Positions 47,777 to 59,126 of a DNA stretch of 64,000 nucleotides are shown piece by piece (the first letter of the stretch is position 1; each line of letters begins with the position of its first letter). The translations under genes were made by a program, and so were the position numbers. Source of the DNA: Peribolospora baueri (lineage: Eukaryota; Basidiomycota; Peribolosporomycetes; Peribolosporales; Peribolosporaceae); contig JAMDHS010000092.1 of the NCBI GenBank assembly GCA_029717555.1, positions 1 through 64,000 of the forward strand, given 5' to 3'. The notes under the pieces were generated by a model. The model worked only from the letters and a program-made list of their open reading frames with translations. It had not been told where the DNA came from and did not search any database.

Positions 47777-48353
47777 CGGAGAGTAGGGTTACCCCGTCGT
47801 TCACCTGACGACCGGGCTGCCATCACCCTCTCACTGTTCCAAATTCATCTTCCGACTGATAGATAGCAACCATGCTCACTCAGTTCCAGGATGCGAAGCA
47901 GGGCAGATGCACAGCCGTCTCCAACGGGCAACAGTTAAGGAACGCTGCCTAGGCTCCTGGTCCCTCCCCCATGCTTGCTCGCGACGCGGGACGCTTCGCA
48001 CCACCACCACCATCCTCCCCCTCCCCACTAACCCTTTTTCCTTTCCGCCTCCCCGTTTGCTTTCTCTTTTCTCTCAGTGCGCAGGCTCGCTTTTGTTTTG
48101 GGATCGATTTTGGACGCCGTGTGCAGCAACTCTCGTTACGAGCTTTGACGCTCCTCTCCTCTCGTCGTCATTACCGGACAACAGATCGCGCATTTCTTCG
48201 ATTCGGATTTGTTTTTCTCCGGCTGGAGAACTCTCTTGATTCTTCTCGCACTCTCGACAGCAGTCTGTGACTGCCAATGTGCCATATTTATTAACCCCTA
48301 CTATCTCGCTCAACTTCAGCTTCCTCGTTCGGTCCCCCGAACTCCAGTCCGAC

Positions 48354-50413
48354 ATGGCTTTGGTAACGGATCAACTACCGGAAATCGAGAGCCTTACGGG
48401 CGACGACCAACGCTTGTCCGGCGACTCTTCCGTTGTCGCCGACTCTTCGACATTACCTCAGTTTATCGCCAGGCCTCTGTCGTCCGTCTCATCGTCTCGA
48501 AGTCTGGACGTCCCAACAGACGTCCTTGCTGCCGACGGCACTACGACTGCGTCAGAGGCCGAGCAAGAGGAGCATGTCGGGCAACCAGCGTTCGAAGCCG
48601 ATGCGGAGGAACTCGGCAACGATCCCCCTACCACACCTCCGTCGGTCCCCTCGCATCGCCGTCCGCGTCTTAGCATGGACATACTACGCTCGATCTTACC
48701 ACATCGTCATCCTCGCGAGGACGATAGCGTGGATCTTGAAGCCTCTACCGACTCACCAGCGCAGCCAGCCACCTCCGTCAGTCCACCCCGCGGACGGGCC
48801 CAAACACGCTCTTCCAGCAGCAGTGGCCCCCGCGGCAGGTCCGACGGAGCAAGAAACAGAGACTCAGACCAGCATCACTTTTCTGAAAAGAGCGCATCCG
48901 TAACGGTCCTGGGAGCAAAGGAGCCGCGAGTACGGTCAGCGAGCACTGTAAGCCTTGGTGTGACGCCTGCGCTGGTCACCGAGGACGTTCGAACAAGTCA
49001 AAATGGTACCAACCTGTTGGTATCGACCGAAGCGACTGTCAGTGGCGATAGGGACGTGCAGACGATGCGCGAGCGCGGGAGCTTGCCCCTTGTTGCCGCC
49101 ATGATCACGGCACCTACTCCGGCATTGCTCTCACAGGCCAGAGACGGCACACCAACCGTTGGCAGCGGACCCACAGCCCAACCTTTAATGCGGAACTCCA
49201 GTCTCGGTAGACAGCACAGTGGACGTTCACAGCTCCGCCGTGAGGGCTCGACGAGGATCGCAATGAGCCGCACTCCGACTTATCGCACTCTTCCCGATCG
49301 CAACGCGCAAGGTCTACCTGCCTCCGATGCGTCGGGAACGAACACCGCCAGAGGACTACCGCCTCCTGCCCAAGCCAGCTCAAAAGAGGTAGGAAGCAAA
49401 AGCTGGCTCGCGCGCCACCTGTGCCCTTCCTCCCCCTCCAAGATCTGTCGACCTCGGCCCCTGCTGGGCGTGAAGACGGGGACGCGCGTGCGCGTTTTCT
49501 CAGGGATGATCATGATCGTCCTCGTCGCGGTTTTCTGGCCACTTGCGCTGCACCTCCTCAACAAGAAGTCTTCGAATTCCTCGGACGGCCACGGCGGCGA
49601 CAACATCGACGGGCGCAATGGCAATGGGATGAACAACCCCTTCTTCGGTAATACCAACGGCATTGCCTTTTACGTTGACCTACTCTTTCTCATCGTAGGT
49701 GGTGAGTTTCAATACATTTCTGAGTTTTACTTCGCTCTTACCTCCAAGTATCCGTCACTGATCTCGTCGGCTTTACCTTACACATCGTTCCTTTGGCTTT
49801 CTCAGGCTCCTCCGTCTTGATCACGATATCAAGCCTCCTCCAAGCATCTCGCGAACGCTCACACTACCGCAGGCGGGAAGCGGGCATCGCGGCGGGTCTG
49901 GACCCGTCCACGACAGACGGGGAAGGCAACGACCGTCGTTCCGCCTCTCCAGATATGGGAGACCAGGCTTGCCCGGCACGCAGTCAGCAAGCGTTACCAA
50001 GCTATGGCCACGTGACTCGACAGAACAGCGAGGGGGTACATACAGGCGACGCAGAGGACGTGTACGTGAACGCGATGGTTGCAAGGGGTGCCTTACCCCT
50101 CTATGGGGACAACAGGGGAAGCACGCTTCTCCTCGCAAACTTCGCCGCCCTGCAGGCCGATGCCGCGCGTCGCCTCAGCACAGCTTCCAGACGTTCTCGT
50201 TCGAGCTCGAAAGAGGACGAAGAAGACGAGCAGGTTCTCGTCGGAAGGACATTGGAGCTCGAGCGGCGGCTCACGCTCGAGATGCTTGGCGGGAGTCGCA
50301 GCGAGCACCAAGACGCTTTGCGCGCGCTAGCAGAGGGCAGGGACCCCACTTTCAATCGACGCCAGGACGCTGGGGTGACCGAAGTGGAGGCTGTCGCAAG
50401 TGGAGCTAGGTGA
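48354..50413 (+). CDS. hypothetical membrane protein, 651 aa, two membrane segments
   Basis: Two exons (48354-49701, 49806-50413) from ATG 48354 (MALVTDQLPEIESL). Residues 1-370 are disordered and rich in Ser, Thr, Pro and Arg. Two hydrophobic segments follow: MIMIVLVAVFWPLALHLL and, after a Gly/Asn-rich loop (NNPFFGNTNG), a GIAFYVDLLFLIVGGSSVLITI segment joined across the intron. The C-terminal 180 residues are hydrophilic, with LPSYG and LPLYG motifs and an acidic KEDEEDEQ patch. The intron falls inside the second membrane segment. I do not recognise the family. Topology and function are unknown. Confidence 0.65.
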
Positions 50414-50923
50414 CGAACGAGGGTCTGGGTGTGGGAGAGCGTGAAGACCGAGAAGTTAGTCTTGTATTCCACGGCACGAGATGAGAACGCGCTGTGTGCT
50501 TTGTGACTTAGGCCAGGTCGGACGGGCGTGCCGTCGTAGCTGGTTATCACTTGTAGCTACTTCCGCACGTCGATCCGACGATCGCCCAGGAGAATGTGCT
50601 CGCGGACGATCTCTCGCCAGATCACAAAGGAAAAAAGCTTCCTTTCACCCGTCCGTGCTCCCTGTCGTGCACGTATCTTGCTGCGGTACCGCCGTTTACG
50701 CGGCGCGGCGAGTCGCGCGTCTGCAAGGGAAGGCACGCGCGCAGGACATGACCGAGCTGGTCGCATTCTTCCTCCTTCCTCCTTGACCCAACGTCTACCA
50801 TCACCATCACCATCCCCACCACCACCATAGTCACACAACACCCCGCACAGGGCCATATCTCACGTCCTTCTTGAACGACCGCCTACACTCGTGCCCTTGG
50901 CGATCCTCTCGTTCTCACCGACC
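50414..50923. other. intergenic, CHZ1 promoter
   Basis: 510 bp. Nothing identifiable apart from a CACCAT/CCACCA simple repeat (about 50800-50828) about 100 bp upstream of the CHZ1 start. Confidence 0.35.
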
Positions 50924-51874
50924 ATGTCTTCCCAAGGGTGAGCGGATATGAAGTGATCGGGTTCGATAGTGATCATCTCATCCGTCCGGCGTCGCCTCCC
51001 TCTAATCCTTACGGCGACATCTAGCACTCACAAAGCTAACTGGATGTTTTTTTTGCACCTCATCTTTGTCCTTGCACTTGCTCACTATTGTTTCGATCAT
51101 TCACCGGCATTTCCCCTCGCCCCGCCTACCTTTCAGTCAACCCCCCGCGACCGAGGCCACCGATCCTCAGACTGTCGCCGCCACCGCGACGTCCAGGACT
51201 GAAGAGGCGTCCGCGGCCGCACCGGCGGTCTTTGACAAGGGAAAGGGGAAGGAGGCTGTGCCTCAGCCACGTGAGTTTGTGGATGAGTTACCGTTTCCCG
51301 CCAGCAAATGTCCAGAGCAGGACCTTCATGGGGGAAGGGGCCGCACCGACGGCAGAGACAGAGCGCCCTCCAGGTTTGCAACGCGTTGACTTGCTCTCGT
51401 TTCCTGCTTTCTCATTCTCAGGCCCCGAAGAGGAAGAGGACGAGGATGATGAGGACGACGACGACGACGATGCGATGGACGAAGACGAGGACGAGGAAGA
51501 GGATGAGGTAAGGCTTCCATAGACCTTCGTAATGACCATCATCTTTTGGACTTAGTCTCAACACATTGCTTCTCGCTCCACCGCGGTATGGTCTGCATTT
51601 CGCAGGACCTTGGTAAGCATTCGCCTCATTCACCTTCGCACATGGCAGAGAGAATCTTTCCTGATCTTGTTCTCCCCGTTCTCCCCTCCCATGGCATCCA
51701 ACAGCCGACGAGCTGGAAGGTTTGGACCAGACTGAAGTCATCACTGGTGGCCGTCGCACGCGCGGCCGCTCCAAGGTCGACTACACTAGTGCCGAAGCAC
51801 AGAAGAAAGCTGGCCTGCAGGAGGAGGGAGAGGAGGATGAAGAAGACGAGTTCCATGGCGAGGAGGAGGAGTGA
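50924..51874 (+). CDS. CHZ1: histone H2A.Z-specific chaperone Chz1
   Basis: Five exons (50924-50937, 51137-51270, 51422-51507, 51606-51612, 51705-51874) give 136 residues. The first exon is 14 nt (MSSQG) and the fourth only 7 nt (GACCTTG); both are needed to keep the family reading. The protein has VFDKGKGKEA, a long acidic run (about 30 residues of Glu and Asp), then the CHZ motif EVITGGRRTRGRSKVDYTSAEAQKKAG, and an acidic tail. Chz1 binds H2A.Z-H2B dimers in the nucleus and hands them to the SWR1 remodeller. The CHZ motif is diagnostic, so the identity is firm; the micro-exon is inferred from phase and the DLADELEGLDQ reading. Confidence 0.88.
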
Positions 51875-51974
51875 CTGGTTAAGGGAGGGAAGCTTGACAC
51901 GGCTCCGCTTCGCTAGCATCCATCATGCTGGCAACTGGCCTCGCATCTAATCCATCATAGCATACGCGCTCTCC

Positions 51975-52331
51975 ATGGCGAGCACAAGAAAGGGCGCATG
52001 TAGCCTACCAATCATGGTTTCGGCATTTCAGCGTTCGTTCGCACGTGCCACTTTGGCGAGTCGGAGAGTTCAGCTGGCGCGCTTGCTCCCGACGTCGGTG
52101 TTGCCATCGTCTTCTATAACAGGGCCTACACTGTCCACATCATGCACGGCCTATGGCGACATGAGACCTGAGACCTCCATGTCGCCCCTCTTTAAAGTCA
52201 CAGCTAACTCCTCGGACCCACGATCAGAAGTGCAGCAACGCCCGGAAGACGTGCTACATGGAAACCAGCAACGTGCGGTGCCTTGCTCAACTCAACGGCC
52301 GTTCCATAGTGATCTAGCTATTATAGCTTGA
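51975..52331 (+). CDS. possible small protein with mitochondrial-type N-terminus
   Basis: A 118-codon frame starts at ATG 51975. The first 60 residues contain eight Arg or Lys and no acidic residue (FARATLASRRVQLARLLPTS), as in a mitochondrial presequence, and the rest is hydrophilic. I find no family match and no intron. It starts 100 bp after CHZ1 ends on the same strand, so it could equally be 3' flank that happens to be open. Confidence 0.25.
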   Translation: MASTRKGACSLPIMVSAFQRSFARATLASRRVQLARLLPTSVLPSSSITGPTLSTSCTAYGDMRPETSMSPLFKVTANSSDPRSEVQQRPEDVLHGNQQRAVPCSTQRPFHSDLAIIA

Positions 52332-52361
52332 TCTTGGCCCTGGAAGCAGAATAGGTGGGCT

Positions 52362-52608
52362 CAGCAAGCGGGGACGAGCAGGAAGACGAACCAACCGTTC
52401 CGGAAAAGTCCGTGCGCTCGACCTCAGAGCTTCGGAGATGAATGCAAGTAATGCTCGCGGTAGATGCCGACGTGGGCCAGTAAGCGGGGACGAGCAAGAA
52501 GACGAACCAATCACTCCGAAACAGTCTGCCCCTTGAGCTCGCTCGACCTCAGAGCTTTGGAGATAGATGAATGCAAGCCATGGTCGCGGCAGATGTAGAC
52601 GTGGGCAG
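52362..52608. repeat. tandem duplication, about 116-bp unit
   Basis: Two adjacent units (about 52362-52477 and 52478-52608) both begin CAG(C/T)AAGCGGGGACGAGCA and share GAAGACGAACCAA, TCGACCTCAGAGCTT and GATGAATGCAAG blocks. The second unit has two short insertions and several substitutions, so the duplication is not very recent. Confidence 0.8.
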
Positions 52609-52803
52609 TCGTCCATTCCTCTCCAATCTCCTCGCCACTATTCACCGTGAAAACGCTCCTTGCTCTCCCACTAGGTCTCAGAAAAGAGAGGATTAAGTCT
52701 CGTCCTCGACACCTTTGACGCCCCGGTCTTGTCCGCCTTGCCTCCGGAGGGCTCCGCTTCTGTGCCTGATCAGGATCCGAGTTAACTCACCCCCATCCCC
52801 AAG

Positions 52804-52811
52804 ATATAAAT
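52804..52811 (+). promoter_or_regulatory. TATA-like element of citrate synthase
   Basis: GATATAAATG lies about 130 bp upstream of the citrate synthase ATG, followed by pyrimidine-rich leader (CTCCTTCAAGTCTCCC...). Position and sequence fit a TATA box. Confidence 0.4.
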
Positions 52812-52936
52812 GCCCAAGCCAAGAAGTCCCCCACCTTCTTCGCCCCCGGACGCATTCCCGCTTGCTCTCCTTCAAGTCTCCCTCTCTCTCTTCCCGTCTC
52901 TAGCAAGTACATACTTCTCAGGGTAGACACGGCGAC

Positions 52937-55919
52937 ATGGGTAACCCTGTTAAGGCCGACGCCGGCAGCGTCCGACACCCCGATCAGTCTCTGACCGTTA
53001 TCGGTGAGCGCCGAGCGCCGGCTTCGGAGACGCTACTTACGGCTCGCCTTTCGCTCCCGTTATCTCACTCTCCTCCTTTCTCTCCCCACAACCTTTCTTT
53101 TCCTACGAAAGATAATCGCACTGGAAAGACTTACACAGTTCCCATCTCCCAGAACGCGGTGACCGCTACCGCCTTCAAGGCCATCAGTGCGCCCCGGAAT
53201 GTTGTGCCCGGGAAGCCTGACAGGGAGGAGGACGAATCGGAGAACGGATTGCGCGTACTCGATCCCGGCTTTATGGTGAGCGCAGGCCGTCCGATGTTGC
53301 CTTCCAGGTGCCAGTTGCGGGGCCTTGTCTTGACGTCGTCGTCGCCGCCCTTCCCAGAATACGGCCGTCGTTAGCTCCAGCATCACCCACATTCAAGGCG
53401 ACGCCGGGTGAGCCTTTTCCATCCATCCCTTGCGACTTGAGTCAACCTTTGTTTGACGGCATGTGCTTCTTGAAATTTTTTGATCTCTCTCTTCTCTTTT
53501 CTGATCTCCACACTTTTGACCCTCAGTGTCCTTCGCTACCGCGGAATCCCCATCGAGCAGCTCGCCGAAAAGTCTAGCTTCCTCGAAGTCTCCTACCTCC
53601 TCCTCTATGGCGAGCTCCCCAGTCGCAGCCAATATGAGAACTTTGAGCATGAGGTCATGCATCACACCTGTAAGCGATGAGAACGAAAGCGTCAATGTGA
53701 CGCGTCATGGATCAGCTACTCTCCATCGCCGATCTTTGCGCACATGCTGACCTCTGCCTCCATCTGCTTCGGCTACCGATGTAGACGTGCATTCCGACCT
53801 CGAAGGCCTCTTCTCCTCCTTCCGCTACGATTCGCACCCTAGTGAGCACCGAGCACCGCTACCCCCACCTTCACTTCCCAGCTTTATTCGGTCCCTAACC
53901 AGTTCTTCCTACTCTCCAAACTTTTCCTTGTGACATCCCCTCAGTGTCCGTTCTCACTTCGGCCTTCGCAGCCCTGGGCGCATTTGCCCCTGAAGCGAAC
54001 CCTTCCCTAGTTGGACAGAATCTGTACACGAAGCCGACGAACATGGACAGTTTGGCCACGATGGATAAACAGATTTTTCGGTTGTTGGGGAAGGCTCCGA
54101 CTGTGAGTTCTGCACCTTGTTCCCACTTTGTTTGGAGGTCTCCTATGGTGACTAGGCATCCTAACCGGGTTTTCCGCCTTCGCTGCGCATGCCAGCTCGC
54201 CGCAATGGCCTACCGCGTCCGTCAGGGAAGGCCATTCAACCGTCCCCCTCATGGGTGAGCCCGTGCGCGTTCCCTCCGATCAGGAACGATCACTTCACGT
54301 GCAAAATAACCCATGGTCTTCTCCTTTTTACATCTCTCCCAGGCTTTCTTACACCGGCACGTTCCTTTACCTATTGGACCACCTCAACGAAACCAACTAT
54401 GCGCCTAACCCGGTGCTGGAAAAGGCGCTCGACGTGCTCTTCGTAATCCACGCCGACCACAGCCTCTGCTGCAGTACCGCCGCCGTTCTGCAGTGCGGGT
54501 CCTCGCTCGTAGACCCTTACAGCGCCGTCGCCGCCGGGTGCGCCGCGCTGTACGGGCCGCTGCATGGTGGTGCTTGCGAAGCAGTGGTCAGGCAATTGGA
54601 CGCGATCGGGTCGCCCGAGAAGGTGCCGGAGTTTATCGAGAGGGTCAAGAGGAAGGAGGTCGTCCTTAGCGGCTTCGGCCATCGGTGAGCGAACCGCTTA
54701 CCTTTCAGATGCAGCGTCAAGGCACCTTGGCCCGACGGCTCCAAGCTTGCCGTCGTCTGGACGTGGACCACGCACATACGAATCACTCACAGCTCCTTTC
54801 GTTATGTCTTCCTCTATACAGTGTGTACAAGACCAGCGACCCGCGCAGCTTCGTGATTCGAAAGATCGCTCAAGAAGTGTGAGCACGAGTCTGTCGAAGA
54901 TTCTCCAAAGTCGGCGACGCGCCCTGCTGACGAAACTTTTCCTTGTCTCGCTCTGCTCACTTCTACTTTGTTTGCTTATTCGTTTTATTTCATTTTTGCA
55001 GCTTCGCCGTCACTGGTACTAGCAAACTGCTCGAAACGGCCATCAAGCTGCACGACATGGCTTTGCAGGATGTGAGTCCGGGATGCGGCTTGGCGGAGAG
55101 CGGTCATTTACTGAATGGAGTTTGACATCTCTATTCCTTCTCCAACCGGACGGCTCCTGCTTTCCAGGACTATTTCAAGCAGCGCAACTTGTATCCCAAC
55201 GTCGAGTGAGTATACATGACAGTGACGCGTATGCGTATTCTTCGGCGCAGTTGACCTTTATTTCGGCTAACCCTCGCCGCAACAGCTTCTGGTCTGGACT
55301 CGTCTACCGTCAGATGGGCTTCCCGCTCGACTTCGTGAGTCCCGTTATCGCCATTGCTTCGGCGGATGTATGGGTCTCGGTTTGACGAGGACGAGCACTG
55401 ACCATCGTGTCGTGTCTTATTCGTCCTCTCTAGTTCCCTGTACTCTTTGCCGTTCCTCGCGTCGCCGGTTGGCTCGCTCACTGGAGGCAGCTGATGCTTA
55501 CCGGCAACGTCAAGATCTGGTGAGTCATACATATCTCGTTAGATCCAGCCTCTGCTTCGAAATCTTCGTTTCTGACGTACTCGCGCACGACATCGCTCGC
55601 ATCCGTCCCCTTCCTACTGAAGGCGTCCCCGCCAGGTGTACACAGGCTATGGAAAGAGGGATTACGTGCCGATGTCCCGTCGCAAGGACGATCCCGACAC
55701 GGACGCGAAGAACGTCAACGGTCAGCCCGTGCCCGTCTCCCACGACGGCGCATCCAGGGTGAGTGACGTTGTTCGACATCTCCCGCCGTTTCAGTGTCTG
55801 TTGCTCGTCGCGCTTTCTGATCTTCTGACCTCTGCTGTGATGGATGGACCGGTCCCGGATCACAGCGGTCCGCGCTCGCCACGTATCGTGAGAAGACTCA
55901 AGTACGCTCCAAACTTTGA
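52937..55919 (+). CDS. citrate synthase, peroxisomal (-SKL)
   Basis: Fifteen exons (52937-53003, 53112-53275, 53358-53407, 53527-53669, 53785-53841, 53945-54102, 54196-54254, 54343-54684, 54822-54878, 55002-55071, 55168-55205, 55286-55334, 55434-55519, 55623-55758, 55866-55919) give 509 residues. Motifs are [53 protein letters not shown], catalytic histidines in [12 protein letters not shown] and [25 protein letters not shown] with the catalytic Asp, and [16 protein letters not shown] with WRPRQVYTG. This is the bacterial-like type II group used in glyoxysomes. The last codons read Ser-Lys-Leu-stop, a type 1 peroxisomal targeting signal, and the N-terminus ([12 protein letters not shown]) is not a mitochondrial presequence. 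It condenses acetyl-CoA and oxaloacetate in the peroxisome for the glyoxylate cycle or acetyl export. Confidence 0.93.
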
Positions 55920-56161
55920 TGCCATGAACTCTCCTTCGATACGTCGCTTGGGGGTTGATAGGCTCTCATTCGATATTCTTGGCAGAAAAGGCCAGTACAT
56001 ACCATGTATGAGATATCACGTGCTTCCCCGCACGATATGATATCATCAGGTCTCAGAATTATGAAACGAAATACAATTCCCGGAAGGTTGTAACGAAGTT
56101 GTTTCCACCAACATGGCGCAGAGATGGAAGGCGATGACAATGAGAAGCGCTTGACGGAGCT

Positions 56162-58470
56162 CTAATCGCGGAGTTTCAGCCCAGTTAAATCGATGACAAG
56201 GTCTTCGTCCGAGCCTTCTCCCTCGACACGCGCCGCTGTCGATTGAGGCTTGAGCGCCTCCGTACCCTCCTTACGCTCCTTCCACCGCTGAGCCAGAATC
56301 TTCATGACCGTAGCATTCGTGCTCCCCACCGGCGCGCTCTTCCTCACCTCCGCAAAGTGCCCCTTCACAAAGTTCTGATATGAACTAGCCTCTCGCGTCG
56401 GCTTGGACTTTGCGGCATCGAAGGCCATCTCTTCTCCTGACCGCCCTGGCGTAGGAGAGCCGCCTTCTCCGCTCGGAAGAACCTCCAGCCGACCCTTGCA
56501 TTCCCCACAGGCGTGCTTGGAAATGTCGATGCTGTTCGAATGTCGGCCGTACACCTTGGAGCACGACTTGCACCGCCAGCGGAACTTGTACGCGATCTCG
56601 TACGAATGCTTCGTCGTAACTGTGATGTCTGGGTGGCGGGCGTGGACGAGGCGCCCCCTTGTGGATGACAAGGAGATTGGAGCGGGGACAACGACGGGGT
56701 TGACGTCCATGAGCACATTAGAAAAGGAGCCAAACCAAGTCACACTGGACGTATAGCGTGCTCACCATCTCTTAAAGTTCGTCCCATGTGGATGCTTCAG
56801 GTCGCCATCGATGACCCACGTTGCAAGGTGACACAGCTCGTGTGCGAGCGTGTTCCTTAGCTTGTCTGTAAGCAGACCCCAAGACGCAAGGTCGTCAGCG
56901 ACCGCTTTCCACCAAACCGAACAGAACCCTGCAAGGCTCAGCAATGCTGCTGCCGAGGTGACGGATATGTCGCTCACCATCGTCGTCGATCACTTTCCTA
57001 CTGAGCTCCACCTTGGCCTCGTGCCTCATCTCCGTCCCGCCTCTGCCTCCCTTTCCCGTCTCTCTTCGCTTTCTCCAGCTAGCCCGTCCGGCTGTACTCC
57101 TAAGAGTGTTGCTCCACACGATCTCGAGTCCCGACGGTAAGCGTCCGTCAAAAACATCTTCGTTCAGCTCTTGGACGAGGGTCAAAGCGAGCGCGGCGAG
57201 GTGGCGTTGGCGCGCGGCCGCCGAGAGTGTCGCAAAAGGCTTTGCTGCGCCCGCGCTCTTCTTCGCCGTTTGAGGCGGCGCAGGGTTGGAACAGACCTTG
57301 GGCTGCGTGGGACGGAGAGGCGTGGAAGGAAAGTCTTTGCGGGAGCGGGCAGCTTCCTGAGGCGTGAGGAAAGGCTGCACGTCCACGGGTGAAGGACTCG
57401 GTGTCCTCGCCCTTTGCGCCTCCTCCCTGCGACGCGGGTGCGGTGTCCGAATCTCGGGCGAGTTGGCGCGGGCGCACGTTCGAGACGCTGTGACTTGGCG
57501 GCGACCAGACATCTTCTTGGCCGGTATGGCCGGTCGTACGTCTGCAACATCCGAATCCGAGTCCAGGTTGATTGGCTTCTGCCGAGTCCCAAGCCGATCG
57601 GAATCGTCATGGTCCTCACCATCCTCATCAGTGTCGGTAGGCAGATCTGATGATGAATAGAAGCTCAGAGAAGCGTCGTCCGGGACGATGAAAGAATCGT
57701 CCAAGTCCTCTTCTTCGTCAAAATCGAATTCGTCCTCAGAGCCTCCTCTTACACTGGCCTCGTCGTCAATCATTCCAGATTTCGAGCGTTGATTTGAGAG
57801 AACGCTGGATCTTAGCTCCTCTTCGTCGTCGTCATCCAAGATTCGCAAGACGTTCCGTCGTCCACGTCGGCTGCTGTGAGCCGGAATGACGTCCTCCTCG
57901 TCGTAATCGTCGGGAATAGAAAGGGTTTGGGCCTTCGGCAAACTTGACGCTTCTGGCACCTTGCTCCTGGAATCGCTGTTCCAGAAGGAGAATGATGGTC
58001 AGGGCGAGACCTACGTAGGCAATGGGGAGCGAGCGAACGGACCAAAAGAGAACACCCTCTCACCTTTCAATGTCGTGCGGCAGATGAAGAGAGGGCATAC
58101 AGGGAGAACTATCCTTCCTGCTCGATGACGGCAGGAGCAATTCCACCGCGTCCGCCTCCGCCTCACTCTCACTTCGGTCATCATCAGACTTGTTCGGCCT
58201 GCCGTTCCGAATCTGGATGTCCTGCGAGTCCTCCTCTACCACCTCTTGAACTACGAACGCGGCCTTTGCAGGCCTGAATCTCGATGCTGGCTTGGGCTCC
58301 ATGTTCGCCGACCTTCTTTCCTTGCCCTTCTCGTCCTCAATCCTGGCCGGATCTGTCCGAGCTCGAAGCGAAGCGCTGGCGGTGGAGGAAGAGAGGACCA
58401 CCGAGTCGAACAGCGCTTTTAGTTCTGGAAGACTCTCCGCATCTGAGATGTCTGAGACACTGCGAGGCAT
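56162..58470 (-). CDS. SprT-like metalloprotease with HMG box (GCNA type)
   Basis: Four exons (58470-58064, 57966-56978, 56865-56766, 56657-56162) give 663 residues from ATG 58470 (MPRSVSDISDAESL); an in-frame ATG at 58539 would add 23. The first 300 residues are acidic and disordered. The SprT domain starts at about RHLAALALTLVQELNEDVFDG and has the zinc motif AHELCHLATWVI and HPHGTNFKRW, then HSYEIAYKFRW and a zinc ribbon (CKSC...CGECKG). An HMG-like box follows (YQNFVKGHFAEVRKSAP...ILAQRWKERK). The C-terminus DEDLVIDLTGLKLRD contains a textbook SUMO-interacting motif. GCNA proteins act in the nucleus on SUMO-marked DNA-protein crosslinks. Active-site His-Glu-x-x-His is intact. Domain identity is firm; the crosslink-repair role is inferred from the family. 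Confidence 0.88.
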
Positions 58471-59126
58471 CCTGCTCGTGAAGGTGGGGGAGGGAAGAAT
58501 CAATACTGTCGAATGCGCGGACGCCAATGTGGGTGTCATTCTGGACATGAACATGATCGAACCGACATCATCTCGGTCGCGCTCAGCGCGTGCCTTGGCT
58601 CGACATCACGTGCCGAAAGACAACTCCAGTCGGACAAAGCCTTGACGACCTGCTAGCTTCTTAATCCGAGCTCCATGCCCCTATAACCACCCATCCGCAG
58701 TACTTGTTACGGCAAAGTCGTGTGAGGTTGCCACTCCAAGTTTACATGGCCGGCTCACACTGCTGAGACTCGATTGCGCTAGTGCCACGTTGGTTGGTGA
58801 CCAATGGGAAAGAGTGCGTTTTTAGGGCATGGATAGAGGCTGCATGCTATGTCACACGATGGAAACACAGAACATAGGAATGGGCACATGAAGGAGCTCG
58901 CCTCGCCGTCTAGCCCAAAACGACGGACGAAGCCCAACAACGGAAACCGCGAGTCCGAGCGTACACGGCATCGTGATGTAAGATTGGCGCACAAAGGCGC
59001 ACAAGGGTGGAAGGAAGGGATGACGCCGGAAACCGACGCGCAGGGGATGGGAGGTAGGAAGAGGGTGACAATGATGACAGAGAACGTGACCCAGACGTGA
59101 AGAGAGAAGAAACGACGTCACGACGT
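58471..59126. other. intergenic, eL19 3' flank and GCNA promoter
   Basis: 656 bp between two minus-strand genes. No gene or repeat seen. Confidence 0.35.

Larger units (their letters stand above)
46896..48353. other. AT-richer intergenic island with repeats
   Basis: 1.46 kb between divergent genes. The part from about 47200 to 47860 is poorer in G+C than its surroundings and carries an inverted repeat and a direct repeat, with no coding potential I can support. The rest should hold the PRMT1 promoter (left) and the leader and promoter of the membrane protein gene (right, pyrimidine-rich at about 48000-48070). Confidence 0.45.
51875..52936. other. intergenic, CHZ1 to citrate synthase
   Basis: About 1.06 kb. 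It contains a 116-bp tandem duplication and the citrate synthase promoter with a TATAAAT element. One weak small coding frame is listed separately. Confidence 0.4.
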
